Shown here: in pieces, positions 60,240 through 64,000 of the stretch
How positions within the stretch are numbered: the first letter of the stretch is position 1
Layout of the letters: each line of letters opens with the position of its first letter
Source of the DNA: Clostridia bacterium
Lineage (GTDB): Bacteria > Bacillota > Clostridia > Christensenellales > Aristaeellaceae
Length of the DNA stretch: 64,000 nt
Assembly (NCBI GenBank): GCA_017543905.1
Contig: JAFYFC010000023.1
Span: 162,649-226,648 of the forward strand
Direction of reading: 5' to 3'
Program-made: the position numbers and the translations under genes
Notes under the pieces: generated by a model
What the model saw: only the letters and a program-made list of their open reading frames with translations
What the model was told of the DNA's origin: nothing
The model's database searches: none

Positions 60240-60260
60240 GGCGGCAGATCGTCTGCCGCC
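60240..60260. terminator. hairpin between xylB and the M20 gene
   Basis: Perfect 9-bp stem GGCGGCAGA/TCTGCCGCC with a TCG loop, 7 nt past the xylB stop. The T-run (GCATTTTTTA) is on the plus-strand side; read on the minus strand, A6 precedes the stem and ACTTTATG follows. Termination of xylB transcripts is therefore doubtful. Confidence 0.45.
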
Positions 60261-60267
60261 GCATTTT

Positions 60268-61788
60268 TTACTCCTTGTCGAATACGGGCTTATTCGCCGC
60301 GTAGAGCATTTTATACTTTTCATACGCTTTGCGGTACGCGGGACGGGTTTCTTCTGAGGGAGTATAATACTTCTCGTCCTCCTTCAGCACCTTGATCGCG
60401 TCCTGCAGGCTCTTCCATATGCCGGCTCCCACGCCCGCGACGAGCACGGCGCCGTACGCGCCGCCTTCCTTGGCAGCCGACATAGTATAAACGGGGATCT
60501 CGAATATATCCGCGGCCATCTGCTTCCACAGCTCGCTCGACGCGCCCCCGCCCGAGAGGTAAATCTTTTCGGGCTTTACCTTATCCGCCATAAGCTCTAC
60601 GACCTGCTTTAACGAGAAGGTGACGCCCTCCATGACCGCGCGCGCCATTTCCGCGCGGGTCGTGCCCAGCGACAGGCCGTAGAATATGCCCCTTGCGTTC
60701 GGGTCCGGATACGGGCAGCGTTCACCCGACAGATACGGCGCGAACAGCACGCCGCTTGAGCCCGGCGGTACCTGCGCGGCTCTTTCGTCTATGAGCGCGT
60801 AAACGTTTTTGCCCGCCTTGTCCGCGTCCGCCTTGTCTTCGCCGGCAAGCGTCTTTGTGAACCAGCTTAACGCGCCGCCCGCCGTGAGCGTGCAGCCGAA
60901 GCAGTGCCACAGGTTTTTATCGTTGTTGCAGAACATCTGCAGCTTGCCGCCCGGATTGTCGCTGTAACGGTCCATTCCCATCGATACGTTGCCGCTGGTG
61001 CCGATGACGATGCCGAGTATGCCGGGCTCTACGAGCCCCGTGCCGGTGGTCTGTATTACGGCGTCGCCGCCGCCCGCGTATACGTTCAGTCCCTCAGGCA
61101 GTCCCGTTTCGAGCGCGGCCGCCTTGCTTACCTCGCCCGCCTTGTCCACGGATTCGAGGCACTGCGGGAATATGGCCTTGTCGAGTCCCGCGATTTTTAT
61201 AAGCTCGTCGCTCCATACGCGGTTTTTGGTATCGAAGAAGCCCGTTCCGGACGCGTCCGACATATCTATCGCGATCTTGCCGGTGAGCCTGTGGCGTATG
61301 TAATCCTTCGGGCACACGAAAACCTTCATGCGGGAGAAATTCTCAGGCTCCTCGTCCCTGAGCCAGAGTATTTTGCCTCCGGTGTAGCCGGTAAGCATGC
61401 GGTTGTTTGTATATTTAAGCAGCCCTTCCACGCCGCCCGCGCGCTCTGTGAGCCAGTCGCACTGCTTCTGCGTGCGCTGATCGTTCCAGAGTATTGCGGG
61501 CCGGATCACATTCAGATCCTTATCAAGCGCCACCAGACCGTGCATCTGGCCCGAAAAGGATATGCCCGCGATCAGGTTCTTGTCTATGGGGCATTTGGTG
61601 AACAACGCGTTCAGCCCGCGCTTTACGCCGTCCCACCAGTCCTCGGGATCCTGCTCCGCCCAGCCCGGCCGGGGAGTATAAAGCGGGTATTCCTGCGTCG
61701 ACGAAGCGAGCACCCTGCCCGTATCGTCGCAGAGTATGCACTTCGCTCCGGAAGTACCCACGTCAAGTCCTATAAGATATCTGCTCAT
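60268..61788 (-). CDS. xylB: xylulokinase
   Basis: 506-residue FGGY-family sugar kinase that phosphorylates D-xylulose. GLDVGTSGAKCIL at the N-terminus is the phosphate-1 motif; ISFSGQMHGLV is the xylulokinase-type substrate motif; WNDQRT and the C-terminal YLSGGGASSELWKQ adenosine motif follow. No xylose isomerase or transporter is nearby. It overlaps plsY by 4 nt, an odd partner, so xylulokinase would be made with phospholipid and ribosome assembly proteins. Confidence 0.93.
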   Translation of the reverse strand: MSRYLIGLDVGTSGAKCILCDDTGRVLASSTQEYPLYTPRPGWAEQDPEDWWDGVKRGLNALFTKCPIDKNLIAGISFSGQMHGLVALDKDLNVIRPAILWNDQRTQKQCDWLTERAGGVEGLLKYTNNRMLTGYTGGKILWLRDEEPENFSRMKVFVCPKDYIRHRLTGKIAIDMSDASGTGFFDTKNRVWSDELIKIAGLDKAIFPQCLESVDKAGEVSKAAALETGLPEGLNVYAGGGDAVIQTTGTGLVEPGILGIVIGTSGNVSMGMDRYSDNPGGKLQMFCNNDKNLWHCFGCTLTAGGALSWFTKTLAGEDKADADKAGKNVYALIDERAAQVPPGSSGVLFAPYLSGERCPYPDPNARGIFYGLSLGTTRAEMARAVMEGVTFSLKQVVELMADKVKPEKIYLSGGGASSELWKQMAADIFEIPVYTMSAAKEGGAYGAVLVAGVGAGIWKSLQDAIKVLKEDEKYYTPSEETRPAYRKAYEKYKMLYAANKPVFDKE

Positions 61789-62447
61789 GCGCGTTTGTTC
61801 CTCCTGTCCTTTATTTTCTGTACCATTTTTCGTGAGACTTCTGTGATCTTATTTGCGTCGAGCCGGTTTTCGTTGCCGTGAATCAGACGCTTTATATTCT
61901 CCCTGTGCCCGTACAGCGCCAGCGCGCACATAAGCAGCGAGAGTATTTTAAAGTAAATATTACCGTGAAAAACGAAAAACACGCTGATGGGCAGGAGTAT
62001 CGCCGTCGATAGCGAAGCGACGGACATATACCCCGTTATAAGCACGATCACCGCCTGCACGATAACCAGCGCGATCGCGACGCGCCAATCAGCCACAAGC
62101 AGCACGCCGAACGAAGTGCTCATTCCTTTGCCACCCTTGAAGTTATAAAAAAACGAGTAATTGTGCCCGAGTATCGCGCAAAGCCCTCCTATGTACAGAC
62201 CCGCCTCCGGGTATATGAGCTTGCCTATATAAGCTCCCAATACGCCCTTGAGCGCGTCGCCGGCAAACGTCAGAAAGCTCGGCACCCAGCCGAGCGTGCG
62301 CATGACGTTCGTCATGCCCACGTTGCCGCTGCCGTTTTTGCGTATATCGATGCGCCCGTAAGCCTTCGAAACGATCACGCCCGTGGATACGGAGCCGAGC
62401 ACATACCCGACCAGCGCACAGGCGATTATCGCAAGCACGGTTTTCAT
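61785..62447 (-). CDS. plsY: glycerol-3-phosphate acyltransferase PlsY
   Basis: 220-residue membrane protein with five or so helices. Conserved motifs: GSVSTGVIVSK, RKNGSGNVGMTNVMRTLG, GHNYSFFYNFKGGKGMSTSFG. Transfers the acyl group from acyl phosphate to glycerol-3-phosphate, the first step of phospholipid synthesis. Its acyl phosphate donor can come from FakA/FakB, both encoded in this window. Overlaps der and xylB by 4 nt each. The basic C-terminus is longer than in many homologues. Confidence 0.96.
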   Translation of the reverse strand: MKTVLAIIACALVGYVLGSVSTGVIVSKAYGRIDIRKNGSGNVGMTNVMRTLGWVPSFLTFAGDALKGVLGAYIGKLIYPEAGLYIGGLCAILGHNYSFFYNFKGGKGMSTSFGVLLVADWRVAIALVIVQAVIVLITGYMSVASLSTAILLPISVFFVFHGNIYFKILSLLMCALALYGHRENIKRLIHGNENRLDANKITEVSRKMVQKIKDRRNKRA

Positions 62448-63772
62448 TGTTCGTTTTTCTCCTTTTCTCTGAGTACGAAACGCAGAGGAGTTCCCTCGAA
62501 GCCGAACGCCTTTCTGAAGCTGTTTTCAAGGTAGCGTTCGTATGAAAAGTGCATTAGCTCCTTGTCGTTTACAAACAGCACGAACGTAGGCGGGTTTACT
62601 GCCTGCTGAGTGGCATAGTATATGCGCAGTCTTCTGCCGCTGGTGGCAGGCGGCTGCAGCGCCGTCTGGCAGTCGGTGAGTATATCGTTCAGAAGTCCGG
62701 TGGTTATGCGGCGCGAGGCCTGCGCGTACACGCTTTTTACGCTTTCAAGCACGCGCCCCGTACGCTGCCCGGTAAGGGCGGATATGTAGATGACCGGCGC
62801 ATATTCCATGAATTTCAGCTTTTCGCGGATTTCCTTTGTGTATTTTTCGAGCGTGCCGGTCTCCTTTTCGACCGCGTCCCACTTATTTACGACTATAACT
62901 GCAGGCTTGCCCGCTTCGTCGATATAACCCGCAATTTTGGTATCCTGCTCGGTCACGCCGTTTGATGCGTCTATAAGCAAAAGCGCGACGTCGCAGCGGT
63001 CTATCGCGGCAAACGAGCGCACGACTGAAAAGCGCTCGAGCGACTGGTATTCTATAGCGCGCTTACGGCGTATTCCGGCCGTGTCGATTATGACGTACTC
63101 GTCGTCTCCGTCCTTGAAGCGCGTGTCTATCGCGTCGCGGGTAGTGCCCGCGATGTCGCTGACCATTACGCGGTTTTCACCGAGTATGCGGTTGACGAGC
63201 GAGCTCTTGCCTACGTTAGGCTTGCCGACCACCGCGACCGCGATGGCGCCGTCGTTATCGTCAGTCTCGTCTTCGTCGTGAAAATAGCTTACCACCACGT
63301 CCAGCAGATCGCCCAGGTTCAAAAGGTTCAGCGAGGATACGCCGATCGGGTCGCCCATGCCGAGCGAATAAAAATCGTACACCTCGTCCATCAGCTTTAC
63401 GTTGTCGATTTTGTTTACCACGAGTATGACGGGCTTTCCGGAACGCCTGAGCATCTCCGCCACGGTTTCGTCGTCTGCGGTCATGCCCTGCCTGCCGTCG
63501 GTAAAAAACAGTATGACGTCGCAGGTCTCGATTGCGATTTCCGCCTGCATGCGCATCTGCTTAAGCAGCGGATCGTCGCTTCTGGGATCGATGCCGCCGG
63601 TATCTATGAGCGTGAATTTGTGCCCCAGCCATTCGCAGTCCGCGTATACCCTGTCCCGCGTGACTCCGGGCGTATCGTCTACGATCGATATGCGTTTGCC
63701 GGACATTTTATTGAAAAACGTGGATTTGCCGACGTTCGGCCGCCCCACTACAGCAACAAGAGGTCTTGCCAT
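62444..63772 (-). CDS. der: ribosome biogenesis GTPase Der
   Basis: 442 residues with two tandem G domains: GRPNVGKS (10-17) with DTPGVTRD and NKID, and GKPNVGKS (about 181-188) with DTAGIRRK and NKWD; then a KH-like C-terminal domain. Needed for 50S subunit assembly. AGGAGTTAC lies before the ATG. First gene of the der-plsY-xylB operon; der-plsY is a common Firmicute pairing. Confidence 0.98.
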   Translation of the reverse strand: MARPLVAVVGRPNVGKSTFFNKMSGKRISIVDDTPGVTRDRVYADCEWLGHKFTLIDTGGIDPRSDDPLLKQMRMQAEIAIETCDVILFFTDGRQGMTADDETVAEMLRRSGKPVILVVNKIDNVKLMDEVYDFYSLGMGDPIGVSSLNLLNLGDLLDVVVSYFHDEDETDDNDGAIAVAVVGKPNVGKSSLVNRILGENRVMVSDIAGTTRDAIDTRFKDGDDEYVIIDTAGIRRKRAIEYQSLERFSVVRSFAAIDRCDVALLLIDASNGVTEQDTKIAGYIDEAGKPAVIVVNKWDAVEKETGTLEKYTKEIREKLKFMEYAPVIYISALTGQRTGRVLESVKSVYAQASRRITTGLLNDILTDCQTALQPPATSGRRLRIYYATQQAVNPPTFVLFVNDKELMHFSYERYLENSFRKAFGFEGTPLRFVLREKEKNEQ

Positions 63773-63802
63773 TTTATGTAACTCCTATTCCATATTGCTT
63801 GT

Positions 63803-63831
63803 ATTGTACAATATCCACGCAAAAAATACAA
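63803..63831 (-). promoter_or_regulatory. promoter of der-plsY-xylB
   Basis: Minus-strand TTGTAT (63826-63831), 17-nt spacer, TACAAT (63803-63808), about 30 nt before the der ATG. Confidence 0.65.
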
Positions 63832-63903
63832 GCACCTCAGTATAATTTAGCTTGACATAATGTAGGTATACAATTGATGTGAGACAAAAAGAGGGATACA
63901 AAA

Positions 63904-63963
63904 GCGATTGAATCTGGTAGAATGAGAGCACGACCAAACAAACTACGGAAAGGATTCAATCGC
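63904..63963. repeat. inverted repeat before the last open frame
   Basis: Perfect 11-bp arms GCGATTGAATC (63904-63914) and GATTCAATCGC (63953-63963); the right arm ends directly at an ATG. An extended -10 (TGG TAGAAT, 63915-63923) follows the left arm. The DNA here is visibly more AT-rich than the rest. Confidence 0.6.
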
Positions 63964-64000
63964 ATGGATATTATAGCACAAAACAGGCGGTATTTACCAC
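63964..64000 (+). CDS. start of an unidentified gene, cut by the window edge
   Basis: ATG followed by 11 complete codons reading D-I-I-A-Q-N-R-R-Y-L-P, with GGAAAGGATT upstream. Too short to identify. The low GC, the inverted repeat directly before it, and the position beyond a conserved operon make a transposase possible, but this is a guess. Confidence 0.35.
   Translation, partial: MDIIAQNRRYLP

Overview
The window looks like the chromosome of a Gram-positive, probably anaerobic member of the Clostridia (an uncultured gut Firmicute is the best guess, by inference). Reasons: rpmB divergent from an Asp23 (YloU) and FakA (YloV) pair, a PFL/ACT-domain pair, DUF4317 and DUF4342 proteins, MurE with the meso-DAP DNPR signature, an anaerobic sulfatase maturase, strong AGGAGG-type ribosome sites and textbook sigma-A promoters. 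GC is high for the class (mid 50s percent by eye). Coding density is very high, many genes overlap by 4 nt, and no stretch longer than 300 bases lacks a gene. I saw no rRNA, tRNA, CRISPR array or complete insertion sequence.

Layout. 1-4.3 kb: FakA (cut by the window edge), YloU, PFL protein and ACT protein on the minus strand, divergent from rpmB. 4.3-17 kb: accessory metabolism and envelope: SGNH hydrolase, Cys-type sulfatase, RpiR regulator, BaiN-type flavoprotein, serine hydrolase, YdcF protein, class A PBP, DegV, GH31 glycosidase. 17-29 kb: MATE exporter, a heterodimeric ABC exporter, the radical SAM sulfatase maturase, a two-gene operon with a membrane-anchored Hsp70-like ATPase, a split ThrE exporter and a second SGNH esterase. 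29-37.5 kb: a pared-down dcw cluster (mraZ-ftsL-murE-mraY-murD-ftsQ-ftsA-ftsZ) without rsmH, ftsI, murF, ftsW, murG or murC, with an apparent mraZ box at its head and an intrinsic terminator in the middle. 37.5-48.8 kb: a long minus-strand run from prfC and typA through recF, malic enzyme, HAD phosphatase, trmL, two uracil-DNA-glycosylase-family genes and small zinc-ribbon proteins. 48.9-56.5 kb: pepF, a phosphoesterase, a zinc-ribbon membrane protein, an M28 membrane peptidase, DUF1294, DUF4317 and a GH88/GH105 hydrolase. 56.5-63.8 kb: a two-component system with a DUF4342 protein, an M20 amidohydrolase, xylulokinase, plsY and der. The last about 160 bases are AT-richer and hold an inverted repeat followed by the first codons of an unidentified gene.

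How the parts fit together. Sulfatase plus maturase, GH31, GH88/105, xylulokinase and two SGNH esterases suggest use of sulfated, acetylated or pectin-like glycans; they are scattered, not in one utilisation locus. FakA, a DegV (FakB-like) protein and PlsY are three steps of the Gram-positive route for exogenous fatty acids into phospholipid. The most unusual items are the Hsp70-like/membrane-protein operon with a palindrome at its start site, the glycosylase pair in which one copy has lost its Fe-S ligands, back-to-back promoters built on one palindrome, an OmpR-type direct repeat ahead of the two-component operon, a five-codon upstream frame before the release-factor gene prfC, and a GH88/105 gene whose best start is AUA.
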